64,000 nucleotides of DNA, taken from NCBI RefSeq assembly GCF_036924515.1, contig NZ_JAZHRR010000001.1, positions 7,039,001-7,103,000 of the forward strand, read 5' to 3'. The stretch comes from Bradyrhizobium sp. AZCC 1610 (GTDB taxonomy: Bacteria; Pseudomonadota; Alphaproteobacteria; Rhizobiales; Xanthobacteraceae). The notes under the pieces are model-generated. The model had not been told where the DNA came from. It ran no database searches and saw only the letters and a program-made list of their open reading frames with translations. Numbering within the stretch: the first letter of the stretch is position 1; each line of letters starts with the position of its first letter. A program made the translations under genes and the position numbers. Below, piece after piece: positions 19,572 through 34,963 of this stretch.

Positions 19572-21182
19572 ATGGCCGTCAGTGCCAACAAACTCGAGCT
19601 GCTGCAGATCGCAGACGCGGTCGCCCGCGAAAAGTCGATCGACCGCGGGATCGTGATCGCTGCGATGGAGGACGCCATCGCCAAGGCGGCCCGCGCCCGT
19701 TACGGCAGCGAGACCGACGTTCACGCCGAGATCGACGCCAAGAAGGGTGAGCTGCGGCTGTCGCGCCACATGCTCGTCGTCGAGCAGGTCGAGAACTCCT
19801 CGAACCAGATTTCGCTGGCGGACGCGCAGCGCGCCAACCCTGGCGCCCAGGTCGGCGACACCATCGCCGACACCCTGCCGCCGCTGGAATATGGCCGCAT
19901 CGCCGCACAATCCGCCAAGCAGGTGATCGTGCAGAAGGTGCGCGAGGCCGAGCGCGACCGGCAATACCAGGAATTCAAGGACCGCATCGGCGACATCGTC
20001 AACGGCGTCGTCAAGCGCGTCGAATATGGCAGCGTGATCGTCGATCTCGGCCGCGGTGAAGCCATCATACGCCGCGACGAAATGCTGCCGCGCGAGGTGT
20101 TCCGCAACGGCGACCGCGTCCGCGCCTACATCTTCGATGTTCGCCGCGAAACCCGCGGACCGCAGATCTTCCTCTCCCGCACCCATCCGCAATTCATGGC
20201 AAAGCTGTTCGCGCAGGAAGTGCCGGAAATCTATGACGGCATCGTCGAGATCAAGGCGGTGGCCCGCGATCCCGGCTCACGTGCGAAAATCGGCGTGATT
20301 TCAAGGGATTCCTCGGTGGATCCGGTCGGCGCCTGCGTCGGCATGCGCGGCTCGCGCGTGCAGGCGGTGGTGAACGAGCTGCAGGGCGAGAAGATCGACA
20401 TCATTCCGTGGTCGCCCGACATCGCGACCTTTGTCGTTAACGCGCTGGCGCCCGCCGAAGTCGCCAAGGTCGTGATCGACGAGGACCGCGAGCGGATCGA
20501 AGTAGTGGTTCCCGACACCAACAACCAGCTCTCGCTGGCGATCGGGCGCCGCGGCCAGAACGTCCGCCTCGCCTCGCAACTGACCGGCTGGGATATCGAT
20601 ATCCTCACCGAACAGGAAGAATCCGAGCGCCGCCAGGCCGACTTCGAGAACTCCACGCGGGTGTTCATGGAAGCGCTGAACGTCGACGAGGTGGTCGGCC
20701 AGTTGCTGGCGTCTGAAGGCTTTACTTCGGTCGAGGAACTCGCGCTGGTCGACGTCAAGGAACTGGCCGGGATCGAAGGCTTTGACGAGGAAACCGCCAA
20801 CGAGCTGCAGAGCCGGGCCAAGGAATATCTGGAACAGCTCGAGACCGAGCTGGAAAACAAGCGCAAGGAACTCGGTGTGGATGATGCTTTGAAGACGGTG
20901 CCCGGCGTGACCTCGAAGATGTTGGTCAAGTTCGGCGAAAACGACATCAAGTCCGTCGAGGATCTGGCGGGCTGTGCGACCGACGATCTGGTCGGCTGGA
21001 CCGAGCGCAAGGAAGGCAGCGAGCCGACCAAGCACCCCGGCATTCTCGACGCCAACGAGGTCTCACGCGACGATGCCGAGCGCATGATCATGCAGGCCCG
21101 CGTCATTGCCGGCTGGATCACCGAAGCCGAACTCGCCAAGGAACCCGAGGCGGCCGAGACCACCGAAGACCAGACGGCGTAA
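19572..21182 (+). CDS. nusA: Transcription termination/antitermination factor NusA
   Basis: RNA polymerase-associated factor of 536 residues. Domains in order: N-terminal RNAP-binding (about 1-125, ELLQIADAVAREKSIDRGIV), S1 (about 135-200, GDIVNGVVKRVEYGSVIVDLGRGEAII), two KH domains (about 230-345, including VGACVGMRGSRVQAVVNEL and GRRGQNVRLASQLTGW), and two C-terminal acidic helix-hairpin-helix repeats (about 370-500). A GGAGA site at 19560 precedes the ATG. It links transcription elongation to the translation genes in its operon. Confidence 0.98.
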   Translation: MAVSANKLELLQIADAVAREKSIDRGIVIAAMEDAIAKAARARYGSETDVHAEIDAKKGELRLSRHMLVVEQVENSSNQISLADAQRANPGAQVGDTIADTLPPLEYGRIAAQSAKQVIVQKVREAERDRQYQEFKDRIGDIVNGVVKRVEYGSVIVDLGRGEAIIRRDEMLPREVFRNGDRVRAYIFDVRRETRGPQIFLSRTHPQFMAKLFAQEVPEIYDGIVEIKAVARDPGSRAKIGVISRDSSVDPVGACVGMRGSRVQAVVNELQGEKIDIIPWSPDIATFVVNALAPAEVAKVVIDEDRERIEVVVPDTNNQLSLAIGRRGQNVRLASQLTGWDIDILTEQEESERRQADFENSTRVFMEALNVDEVVGQLLASEGFTSVEELALVDVKELAGIEGFDEETANELQSRAKEYLEQLETELENKRKELGVDDALKTVPGVTSKMLVKFGENDIKSVEDLAGCATDDLVGWTERKEGSEPTKHPGILDANEVSRDDAERMIMQARVIAGWITEAELAKEPEAAETTEDQTA

Positions 21183-21257
21183 TGCGGGTGTTCCGCAAAG
21201 CCGAAAATCTTTTCTGCGCGCCGACCGTGCGCAGATGACCGGAGCCACTAAACAGGC

Positions 21258-21938
21258 ATGCTCGCTTTGGCTGACCCCGATCTCGACCGTGGGCCGCGGA
21301 CCGACAAGTCCGCGACCATGCGGATGTGCGCGGTCAGTCGCGAGGTCCGCCCGATCGACGAGCTGATCCGCTTTGTGGTCGCCCCGTCGGGCGAAGTAAT
21401 CCCCGATTTGAAGCGCAAGCTGCCCGGCCGCGGCCTGTGGGTCCAGGCCTCGCGCCGGACGGTTGCAGAAGCGGTGCGGCGTCACCAATTTAGCAGAGGC
21501 TTCAAGCGCAACGTTCGCGCCGCGGCGACCCTTCCCGCCGATACCGAGGCCCTGCTGGAACGAAGCTGTACCGAGGCGCTGGCCATGGCGGCCAAGGCCG
21601 GTCAGGTCATTTCGGGCTTTGCCAAGGTCGAGGGCCTGCTCGAACAGGGCAGGGCCGAAGCTCTGATTCACGCTTCCGACGGCGCGGCCGACGGAATCCG
21701 CAAATTGGACGCTATCGCCGGGCAAAGGACCGGAAATATCGGTGAATCGCGGGGTTTACCGATCGTTACCGCTTTAACCTCGGCACAATTGGATTTGGCA
21801 CTGGGCCGGTCAAATGTGATACATGCTGCGCTGCTCGCGGGCCCGGCGAGCAAAACGTTCCTGTCGCGCTGCCATATCCTGGTTCGATACCGGATGGACG
21901 ATGACGACAAGACCGGGGACGGCGGCCAGAAATTCTGA
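21258..21938 (+). CDS. YlxR (DUF448) RNA-binding protein with L7Ae-like C-terminal part
   Basis: Protein of 226 residues. The DUF448/YlxR domain covers about 18-95 and shows RMCAVSREVRPIDELIRFV and KLPGRGLWVQASR. The segment from about 100 to 195 has a ribosomal L7Ae/L30e-like fold pattern (GFAKVEGLLEQGRAEALIHASDGA). The fusion is usual in alphaproteobacteria between nusA and infB. The exact role is unknown; YlxR proteins are described as RNA-binding or nucleoid-linked. The C-terminal end is Asp/Gly-rich. Confidence 0.9.
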   Translation: MLALADPDLDRGPRTDKSATMRMCAVSREVRPIDELIRFVVAPSGEVIPDLKRKLPGRGLWVQASRRTVAEAVRRHQFSRGFKRNVRAAATLPADTEALLERSCTEALAMAAKAGQVISGFAKVEGLLEQGRAEALIHASDGAADGIRKLDAIAGQRTGNIGESRGLPIVTALTSAQLDLALGRSNVIHAALLAGPASKTFLSRCHILVRYRMDDDDKTGDGGQKF

Positions 21939-22016
21939 CGGACGAAGATTGGTTCCGAAGCCTTTGCTTCAATGAATGTGCGGATGCGCACGACGTAACG
22001 AGATTAGGACTGCTGA

Positions 22017-24674
<2,658 letters not shown>

Positions 24675-24719
24675 GTCGGAACCTTACAGCTTCGTCAGAA
24701 GGATATTGAAGTAGGTCGA

Positions 24720-24809
24720 CGTCATGCCCGGCTTTATGCCGGGCATCCACGTCTTGAGAAATCAGCAGCGAGAAAGACGTGGATGGCCGGGACAAGCCCG
24801 GCCATGACG
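24720..24809. repeat. Interspersed palindromic repeat (cgtcatgcccgg family), copy 2
   Basis: Second copy of the element at 17187-17276, with arms cgtcatg and catgacg and the shared core aaagacgtggatggccggga. It sits inside the infB-rbfA gap of a conserved operon, so it is either tolerated by read-through or weakens downstream expression. An open frame for rbfA extends into it, which is why the longer rbfA start was not used. Confidence 0.8.
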
Positions 24810-24830
24810 ATTTGTTTTCGAAGGACGACA

Positions 24831-25244
24831 ATGCCCCGCCATCATACCAAGGGTTCCGCCCCCGGCGGCTCGCAACGGCAATTGCGCGTTGGCGAGACCG
24901 TGCGCCATGCCGTCGCCGATATTCTGTCGCAGGGTCATGTGCACGATCCCGATCTCGAAGGCCAAATCATCACCGTTCCCGAGGTGAGGATGTCGCCTGA
25001 CCTGAAGCTTGCGACGATTTACGTGATGCCGCTCGGCGGCCGCGATACCGATGTCGTGCTCGCGGCGCTCGCGCGCAACAAAAAATTCCTGCGCGGCGAG
25101 ATCGCGCACCGCGTTAACCTGAAATTTGCTCCTGACCTTCGCTTTCGCGTCGACGAACGATTCGACGAAGCGGAACGGATCGAGAAATTACTGAGAACAC
25201 CTGCGGTGCAAAGAGACCTCGCACCCGATTCGGACGACAAGTGA
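24831..25244 (+). CDS. rbfA: Ribosome-binding factor A
   Basis: KH-fold 30S assembly factor of 137 residues that helps mature the 5' end of 16S rRNA. Conserved segments are [33 protein letters not shown] and the ending [28 protein letters not shown] 24831 has an AAGGA site 10 bp upstream; the alternative start at 24783 lies in a repeat. Its TGA overlaps the original truB start (GTGATG at 25241-25246). Confidence 0.96.
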   Translation: MPRHHTKGSAPGGSQRQLRVGETVRHAVADILSQGHVHDPDLEGQIITVPEVRMSPDLKLATIYVMPLGGRDTDVVLAALARNKKFLRGEIAHRVNLKFAPDLRFRVDERFDEAERIEKLLRTPAVQRDLAPDSDDK

Positions 25245-25322
25245 TGACTATGCCCACCGCCAACGGCGGGATCGCGCAGCAAACTGCCGATTCGCACGAC
25301 GCCGAAAAAAATATCTTTTCAG

Positions 25323-26447
25323 GTGAGCCGCGTGGCGACGACAAAGGTCGCGCTGGCGACGATGAACGTCGCGCCGGCGACGGCGAGGGCCGCGCTGGCG
25401 AAGACGAGCGTCGCGCCGGCGAAGGCGAACGCCGCAGCAACAACAATCCGCGCCACACCAAGCAGCCGCGCCAGAACAGCCAGCCGCGGCGCGACAAGCG
25501 CGACGTTCACGGCTGGGTGGGTGGTGCTCGACAAACCGATCGGCATGACCTCGACGCACGCGGTTGCCGTGCTCAAGCGCCTGTTCCAGGCCAAGCGCGC
25601 CGGCCACGCCGGCACGCTCGACCCGCTGGCGTCCGGCGGCCTGCCGATCGCGCTGGGCGAGGCCACCAAGACGGTGGCCTTCGTAATGGACGGCCGCAAG
25701 CGCTACCGCTTCACGGTGGCCTGGGGCGAGGAGCGCGATACCGACGATACCGAGGGCCGGGTGGTCAGGACCAGCGAGCTCCGGCCGCAGGCCGACGCGG
25801 TCCGGGCCCTGCTGCCGCAGTTCACCGGCCTGATCGAGCAGATCCCGCCGCAATATTCCGCGATCAAGGTCCAGGGCGAACGCGCCTATGACTTGGCGCG
25901 GGACGGCGAAACCGTTGAATTGAAGCCCCGGCCGATCGAAATTCACGAATTAGCCCTTGTAGAACATGGAGATAACGGACAGTCCGTGTTCGAGGCCGAG
26001 TGCGGCAAGGGCACCTATGTAAGGGCGCTGGCCCGCGATATCGGCCGGATTCTGGGCTGTTTCGGCCATATCTGCGCGTTGCGGCGGACGTTGGTGGGCC
26101 CGTTCCGCGAGGCGGACATGATTCCGCTGGAAGAGTTGGAGGCTTTATGCAATAGAGCCGCGTCTGGCGAGGGAAGCCTCGCCGACGCGCTTTTGCCCGT
26201 TGAGACCGCGCTGGACGACATCCCGGCACTGGCCGTCACACGGGCTGATGCGGCAAGGCTCCACAGGGGCCAGGCCGTTTTGTTGCGCGGACGGGATGCG
26301 CCCAATAGTAGCGGCACAGTCTATGTCACGGTGGCAGGCCGGCTTCTGGCCCTCGCCGAAATTGGCAATGGCGAACTCATCCCCAAGCGCGTGTTCAACC
26401 TGACCGGGCTGACTGCCAGTCCCGGTCGCAGCAATGAGAGAGTTTGA
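25323..26447 (+). CDS. truB: tRNA pseudouridine-55 synthase TruB, original 5' end frameshifted
   Basis: Makes pseudouridine 55 in tRNA. The catalytic domain is intact in this frame: [17 protein letters not shown], then the active-site [19 protein letters not shown], with [16 protein letters not shown] and the PUA-like end. The native N terminus is in the frame starting at GTG 25241 or ATG 25244, which overlaps the rbfA stop. That frame runs through a charged 7-residue repeat to RDVHGWV, where a 4-bp tandem duplication (gtgg at 25517-25520 and 25521-25524) shifts it. The frame used here could start at GTG 25323 and would give a full enzyme with an unrelated Ala-rich leader. Whether this occurs, or the duplication is a sequencing error, cannot be told here. 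Confidence 0.82.
   Translation: MSRVATTKVALATMNVAPATARAALAKTSVAPAKANAAATTIRATPSSRARTASRGATSATFTAGWVVLDKPIGMTSTHAVAVLKRLFQAKRAGHAGTLDPLASGGLPIALGEATKTVAFVMDGRKRYRFTVAWGEERDTDDTEGRVVRTSELRPQADAVRALLPQFTGLIEQIPPQYSAIKVQGERAYDLARDGETVELKPRPIEIHELALVEHGDNGQSVFEAECGKGTYVRALARDIGRILGCFGHICALRRTLVGPFREADMIPLEELEALCNRAASGEGSLADALLPVETALDDIPALAVTRADAARLHRGQAVLLRGRDAPNSSGTVYVTVAGRLLALAEIGNGELIPKRVFNLTGLTASPGRSNERV
25334..25438 (+). repeat. Five 21-bp tandem repeats in the truB 5' region
   Basis: Units begin at 25334, 25355, 25376, 25397 and 25418, each starting ggcga and ending near cgcgct or cgcgcc. In the native truB frame each unit codes for a seven-residue Gly-Asp/Glu-rich repeat of the type RAGDDER. 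Because 21 is a multiple of 3, changes in copy number keep the frame. Confidence 0.75.
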
Positions 26448-26449
26448 CG

Positions 26450-26719
26450 ATGTCGATTACCGCCGAACGCAAAGCGGAAGTCATCAAGACGAATGCCAAC
26501 AAGGCCGGCGACACCGGCTCGCCCGAGGTTCAGGTTGCGATCCTGTCGGAACGCATCAACAACCTCACCGGGCACTTCAAATCCCACGTGAAGGACAATC
26601 ATTCGCGCCGAGGTCTTTTGAAAATGGTCGCAACACGCCGCTCCCTGCTCGATTACATCAAGCGGAAGGACGAGGCGCGTTACAAGGCGTTGCTCGAAAA
26701 GCATAACATTCGTCGTTGA
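26450..26719 (+). CDS. rpsO: 30S ribosomal protein S15
   Basis: Primary 16S rRNA-binding protein of the central domain, 89 residues, complete. It has the typical start [12 protein letters not shown] and the conserved core [27 protein letters not shown], then [23 protein letters not shown]. The ATG at 26450 follows a GAGAG site; a TTG two codons upstream is unlikely. It is followed by an intrinsic terminator and then pnp, the common rpsO-pnp order. Confidence 0.98.
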   Translation: MSITAERKAEVIKTNANKAGDTGSPEVQVAILSERINNLTGHFKSHVKDNHSRRGLLKMVATRRSLLDYIKRKDEARYKALLEKHNIRR

Positions 26720-26728
26720 TTTGAGAGT

Positions 26729-26754
26729 ACGCGCGCGCAGTTTGCGCGCGTTTT
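26729..26754 (+). terminator. Intrinsic terminator after rpsO
   Basis: Perfect 8-bp stem acgcgcgc (26729-26736) with gcgcgcgt (26744-26751), a 7-nt loop and a short T run to 26754. The weak U tract suggests partial read-through into pnp. Confidence 0.65.
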
Positions 26755-26918
26755 CGCATGATCTTCCGGGAGACGGACTCCGAATTGTTCGGAGACGATC
26801 ATGCGCAAGGGCATCATCCGAAAATGGATCATGCCCGACAAACGTCCAGCAGCAATCCGGCCGCTGGACAGGGCAAGGTGCCCGTGACTGCCGAGAGGAT
26901 GGACGCCATCCGAAAGAT

Positions 26919-26997
26919 AAAGACCATGGCAGGATCGCCGAACGCTGATCTCGTATTGCGATCAGCGTCCCGCAATCTTGCGCATGGTCTTTGTGTT
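26919..26997 (+). promoter_or_regulatory. pnp leader stem-loop (candidate RNase III/PNPase autoregulation site)
   Basis: Outer arms aaagaccatg (26919-26928) and catggtcttt (26983-26992) are perfectly complementary over 10 bp. Inside is a second perfect stem, cgctgatc (26943-26950) with gatcagcg (26960-26967). A T-rich stretch follows to 26997. The structure ends about 45 nt before the pnp ATG. By analogy with E. coli, where RNase III cuts the pnp leader hairpin and PNPase then lowers its own synthesis, this is a likely control element. The rest of the 318-bp gap holds no convincing gene. Confidence 0.55.
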
Positions 26998-27038
26998 TTT
27001 GGGCCCCGCTCTCTCGTGAACCCATGAAAGAAACCACT

Positions 27039-29192
<2,154 letters not shown>

Positions 29193-29216
29193 GGCGTCGC
29201 TAAAATGTGAACAAAA

Positions 29217-29242
29217 GGGCGGCCGAACGGCCGCCCTTTTTT
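29217..29242 (+). terminator. Intrinsic terminator after pnp
   Basis: Perfect 8-bp GC stem gggcggcc (29217-29224) and ggccgccc (29229-29236) with loop gaac, then six T. It also has A residues on the 5' side, so it may work in both directions. Confidence 0.9.
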
Positions 29243-29417
29243 GTTATTCGCCCGAGTTACATTGCCGAGACCACAGCACCTGTGCGATTACGTCGCAGGC
29301 TCACGAGGGCAGAAAACGAGACCCGATCGCGCCCGCCGCCCGTAGCTTCGGCGCGCAGCGCCTACGGCGTTCGTTCACACATATTCACCCGGTTCACCTA
29401 CAGGTAAGGAGAAGTCG

Positions 29418-30164
29418 ATGTCATCCATGTCCCGGCGCCAGTTGATGTTTGCTGCAACCGGTATCGCGGCTGTAGCCGCAGCCCCACGTCTTGTCTTTGC
29501 ACAGGCCGCCGCTCCTGCCCCGGCCGCAGCCCCAACCGGCCCCTTCACGCTGCCGCCGCTCACCTATCCGACCAATGCGTTCGAACCGCATATCGACGCC
29601 AAGACGATGGAAATCCATCACGACCGCCACCACGCCGCCTATATCGCCAACATCAACAACGTCGCCAAGACCCATCCTCAGTTGGGCACGGCGAAGATCG
29701 AGGACGTGCTCGGCAATCTGAATGCGCTGGACGACAGCATCAAATTCACCGTCCGCAACAATCTCGGCGGCCATGCCAACCACACCATGTTCTGGGAGAT
29801 CATGGGCCCGAACGGCGGCAAGCCCGAGGGCGAGGTGCTGGCGGCGATCGACCGCGATCTCGGCGGCATGGAAAAATTCCAGAACGACTTCAACGCCGCC
29901 GGCGGACGCCAGTTCGGTTCGGGGTGGGTATTCGTGACCGTAGCCAAGGACGGCAAGCTCGCGATCGAGACCCGCCCGAACCAGGACAACCCGATGATGG
30001 ACGGCAAGCGGGCCTTGATGGGCAACGACGTCTGGGAGCACGCTTATTACCTGAATTACCAGAACCGCCGCGCGGATTACCTGAAGGCGTGGTGGAATAC
30101 GGTGAACTGGGCCAAGATCGCGGAGCGCTATGCCGCGGCGAAGGCCGGTACGCTCGGCGCCTGA
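29418..30164 (+). CDS. Fe/Mn superoxide dismutase with Tat signal peptide
   Basis: Superoxide dismutase of the Fe/Mn family, 248 residues. The first ~30 residues form a twin-arginine signal (SRRQLMFAATG, then an Ala-rich core ending VFAQAAA), so the enzyme is probably exported folded with its metal. An Ala/Pro linker precedes the fold. Metal ligands are in EIHHDRHHAAY, GGHANHTMFWEIM and DVWEHAYYLNYQNRRADYL. Fe versus Mn preference is not clear. The ATG follows taaggagaag. Its terminator is shared with katG, which is read towards it. Confidence 0.94.
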   Translation: MSSMSRRQLMFAATGIAAVAAAPRLVFAQAAAPAPAAAPTGPFTLPPLTYPTNAFEPHIDAKTMEIHHDRHHAAYIANINNVAKTHPQLGTAKIEDVLGNLNALDDSIKFTVRNNLGGHANHTMFWEIMGPNGGKPEGEVLAAIDRDLGGMEKFQNDFNAAGGRQFGSGWVFVTVAKDGKLAIETRPNQDNPMMDGKRALMGNDVWEHAYYLNYQNRRADYLKAWWNTVNWAKIAERYAAAKAGTLGA

Positions 30165-30183
30165 TCGCAATCCCTGTGAAAAA

Positions 30184-30208
30184 GGGCGGCCTCTCGGCCG
30201 CCCTTTTT
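30184..30208. terminator. Bidirectional intrinsic terminator between sod and katG
   Basis: Stem gggcggcc (30184-30191) and ggccgccc (30196-30203), loop tctc, flanked by five A on the left and five T on the right. It serves the convergent sod (+) and katG (-) transcripts. Confidence 0.9.
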
Positions 30209-30255
30209 GTTTCGTTTCCGGATGGCTCGCGCGAACGGCGCGAGAACGTCAGGGA

Positions 30256-32506
<2,251 letters not shown>

Positions 32507-33433
32507 ATGATCCAGATGACGCTCAGACAGCTTCGCTACTTCGATGCACTGGCACGCCATAGCCATTTCGGACGCGCGGCCGAGGCGTGCTCGATCTCGC
32601 AGCCGGCGCTGTCGATGCAGATCAAGGAGATGGAGGAAACGCTCGGCGGCGTGCTTCTGGAGCGCAGCGCGCGACAGGTGACGCTGACGAAATTCGGCGA
32701 AGAGATCGTCCAGCGCGTCCGCGAAATCCTGCGCTCGGTCGACGAACTCGGCGATTTTGCGCGCGCGTCGCGGGACCGACTCGCAGGGCGGCTGCGCATC
32801 GGCATGATCCCGACGATTGCGCCCTATCTGCTGCCCAAGGTGATCGAGAATCTCGCACGCATGCATCCAGAGCTCGACATTCACGTCCGCGAAACGTTGA
32901 CGCCGAAGCTGATCAAGGAGGTCGTGGAAGGCCGGCTCGATACGGCGATCGTCGCGCTGCCGGTATCCGAACCTTCGCTGACCGAGGTCGCGTGCTTCTC
33001 GGAGAATTTCCTGCTGGTGCGGCCGGGCCAGGACGAGGGAACGCCGGTGCCGAGCCACGAGACGCTGCGCGAGATGCGGCTCTTGCTGCTCGAAGAGGGA
33101 CACTGCTTCCGCGACCAGGCGCTGTCGTTCTGCAACATGCAGTCGCCGCCACGGGAAGTGCTGGACGCAAGCTCGCTGTCGACGCTCGTGCAAATGGTCG
33201 GCGCCGGCATCGGCGTCACCCTGATCCCGGAAATGGCGGTCGCGGTGGAAACGCGCTCGGCGCCGGTGTCGGTCGCGCGCTTCGGGAATCCGCAGCCGTC
33301 ACGGACCATTGGCATGGTCTGGCGCAAGAAAAGTCCGCTCGCCGCACAGCTCCAGCAAATCTCTGAGGTGGTTTGTCTCGCAGCCGACGCGTTGCGCGAA
33401 CAGCGCAAGGCGAAATCGCCATCGCGGAAATGA
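32507..33433 (+). CDS. oxyR: LysR-type peroxide sensor OxyR
   Basis: Transcription activator of peroxide defence, 308 residues. The N-terminal LysR helix-turn-helix is in LRQLRYFDALARHSHFGRAAEACSISQPALSMQI. The effector domain has the redox pair in EEGHCFRDQALSFC, with cysteines nine residues apart at about 200 and 209. This matches Cys199/Cys208 of E. coli OxyR and separates it from other LysR proteins. Divergence from katG supports the call. Its stop overlaps the next acetyltransferase start (ATGA). Confidence 0.96.
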   Translation: MIQMTLRQLRYFDALARHSHFGRAAEACSISQPALSMQIKEMEETLGGVLLERSARQVTLTKFGEEIVQRVREILRSVDELGDFARASRDRLAGRLRIGMIPTIAPYLLPKVIENLARMHPELDIHVRETLTPKLIKEVVEGRLDTAIVALPVSEPSLTEVACFSENFLLVRPGQDEGTPVPSHETLREMRLLLLEEGHCFRDQALSFCNMQSPPREVLDASSLSTLVQMVGAGIGVTLIPEMAVAVETRSAPVSVARFGNPQPSRTIGMVWRKKSPLAAQLQQISEVVCLAADALREQRKAKSPSRK

Positions 33434-33927
33434 CGGGCCTGACCAACATGCCCGCTTCGGGAGATACCGATTTGCCACAACCCGTCATCCGCCCCGCCCG
33501 TGCGGACGAATATGACGAGGTCGCGCGGGTCTGGATGGACAGTTGGGTATCGACCGGGCTGGAAGACGCCAGCAATTTCCTGTTGGCGAAACTGCGCGCC
33601 CGCGTTCCGATGGAGGTCGAGAAGGGCTGGAGCCTCTACGTCGCCGATGACAATGGCGCGCTGGCGGCAATGCTGGCCTTGCATCTGCCCGACCGCTATC
33701 TCGACCAGTTGTTCGTCGCCCCGGAATATCAGCGCAGCGGTCTCGGGCGGCGCTTGCTTGCTTTCACACGACAACAATTACCTGATGAAATCTGGCTGCG
33801 CTGCGTGCGCGAGAACGAAAGGGCATGGCGCTGGTATGAGCGCGAGGGATTTGTGTTTGAGAAGGAGCAGGTCGAGCCGATGACGGGCCGTGTCATGAAA
33901 TATTATCGATGGAAGCAGAGCGACTGA
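33430..33927 (+). CDS. GNAT-family N-acetyltransferase
   Basis: Acetyltransferase of 165 residues. The acetyl-CoA pyrophosphate loop is in APEYQRSGLGRRLLAF (about 98-113), with WLRCVRENERAWRWYEREGFVFEK as the final strand-helix. Substrate is unknown. ATG 33430 overlaps the oxyR stop, so it is co-transcribed and translationally coupled with oxyR; an upstream start lies inside oxyR. This suggests a link to peroxide stress, but there is no direct evidence. Confidence 0.88.
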   Translation: MTGLTNMPASGDTDLPQPVIRPARADEYDEVARVWMDSWVSTGLEDASNFLLAKLRARVPMEVEKGWSLYVADDNGALAAMLALHLPDRYLDQLFVAPEYQRSGLGRRLLAFTRQQLPDEIWLRCVRENERAWRWYEREGFVFEKEQVEPMTGRVMKYYRWKQSD

Positions 33928-34022
33928 TCCGAGGCGCGCGTAGCATCGTCGCCTTGCGCATCGCTCGCGCACGCTCTAGTTTCACGAACGTTCCGATGCA
34001 CCCCGCACTTTACTGAGTTCCT

Positions 34023-34247
34023 ATGGTTAGAGTATTCACAGCCGCGATTTTCCTTGCGTGCTTTGTCATTTCCGCATCCGCACAAGCCCCGTCTCCGCAG
34101 GGAGCGACCACGCAAACCGGTGCACCGGCTGCCTGGACCAGACCATGCCAGCGATGCTTGCAGAGCAACGCTGAGCTGACGCTCCGGCATAATTTCAGCC
34201 CACCGGTCCTGACGCTGACGCAATCCTGCGCGACATTTCGCAATTGA
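34023..34247 (+). CDS. Small predicted secreted protein
   Basis: Unrecognised open frame of 74 residues. The start looks like a Sec signal peptide: one Arg, a hydrophobic core (FTAAIFLACFVISASA) and an Ala-Gln-Ala cleavage region near residue 21. The mature part of about 53 residues has three cysteines, two of them in a CQRC motif, and is Pro/Thr/Gln-rich. The ribosome-binding site is weak. It lies between a GNAT gene and a GST gene. The signal-like start makes it more credible than a chance frame, but function is unknown. Confidence 0.45.
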   Translation: MVRVFTAAIFLACFVISASAQAPSPQGATTQTGAPAAWTRPCQRCLQSNAELTLRHNFSPPVLTLTQSCATFRN

Positions 34248-34266
34248 TCCGAAGAGGAAACGTCTG

Positions 34267-34863
34267 ATGATAAAGCTCTATTGGTCGCCCCGCTCGCGCT
34301 CATTCTCCGCGATCTGGCTGCTCGAAGAAGCCGGGCTACCTTACGAACGCGTGCTGACTGACATATCGACTGGCGCGCAGAAGGCGCCGGAATATCTCGC
34401 GATCAACCCGATAGGCAAGGTGCCGGGGCTGAAGGACGGCGACGCCGCGCTCGGCGAAGCGGCCGCGATCTGCGCCTATATTGCCGATCGCTATCCGGAA
34501 ACGAAACTGGCGCCGGCCGCCACCGATCCGCTGCGGGCGAGATATCTACAATGGCTGTTCTTTTCGCCAAGCTGCATCGAGCCGGCGCTGATCCAGCTCT
34601 TCACCAAGCTCGAAGTGCCGGCGAGCACGGCGGCGTGGGGAAGTGCTGCCCAGACCTTTGACGTGCTCGATACCGCCCTGCAGAAAGGCCCCTGGATTCT
34701 CGGCGAGAACTTCTCGGCCGCCGACATCATGCTCGGCTCCGGGCTGCATTTTGCGGTACGAATGTTCAAGATGGTGCCACCGCGACCGTCTTTCGACGCC
34801 TATATCGACCGCTGCGTGGCGCGCCCGGCGTTCCAGCGCGCGGAGAAAATCGCGGCAGGGTGA
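34267..34863 (+). CDS. Glutathione S-transferase family protein
   Basis: GST of 198 residues. The thioredoxin-like N-terminal domain (1-78) starts IKLYWSPRSRSFSAIWLLEEAGLPYERV and has the glutathione-contact INPIGKVPGLKDGD and a Glu/Ala pair in ALGEAAAICAYIADRYP. The helical C-terminal domain follows (about 85-195). Catalytic residue is probably the Ser near position 9. A GAGGAAAC site precedes ATG 34267. The substrate is unknown; it is located with oxidative-stress genes. Confidence 0.9.
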   Translation: MIKLYWSPRSRSFSAIWLLEEAGLPYERVLTDISTGAQKAPEYLAINPIGKVPGLKDGDAALGEAAAICAYIADRYPETKLAPAATDPLRARYLQWLFFSPSCIEPALIQLFTKLEVPASTAAWGSAAQTFDVLDTALQKGPWILGENFSAADIMLGSGLHFAVRMFKMVPPRPSFDAYIDRCVARPAFQRAEKIAAG

Positions 34864-34872
34864 GGTAGAAAC

Positions 34873-34959
34873 GTAGCCCGGATGGAGCGCAGCGTAATCC
34901 GGGGAAAGTGGCACCGCTTGAGAGATACCCCGGATTTCGCTTCGCTCCATCCGGGCTAC
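34873..34959. repeat. Interspersed palindromic repeat (gtagcccggatgga family)
   Basis: Perfect outer arms gtagcccggatgga (34873) and tccatccgggctac (to 34959) with an inner cgcagcgtaatccgggg and ccccggatttcgcttcg pair. A diverged copy ends at 59430. It lies between convergent GST and fabI and may terminate both. Confidence 0.8.
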
Positions 34960-34963
34960 AATC

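Noticed and set aside
25334..25438. Possible CRISPR array because of regular repeats
   Set aside because: Units are 21 bp, contiguous, without spacers, and keep a coding frame. It is a minisatellite within truB.
26758..27027. An 89-codon frame between rpsO and pnp
   Set aside because: Overlaps the rpsO terminator arm and both nested leader stems and has no homology that I recognise. The RNA structure explains the sequence better.
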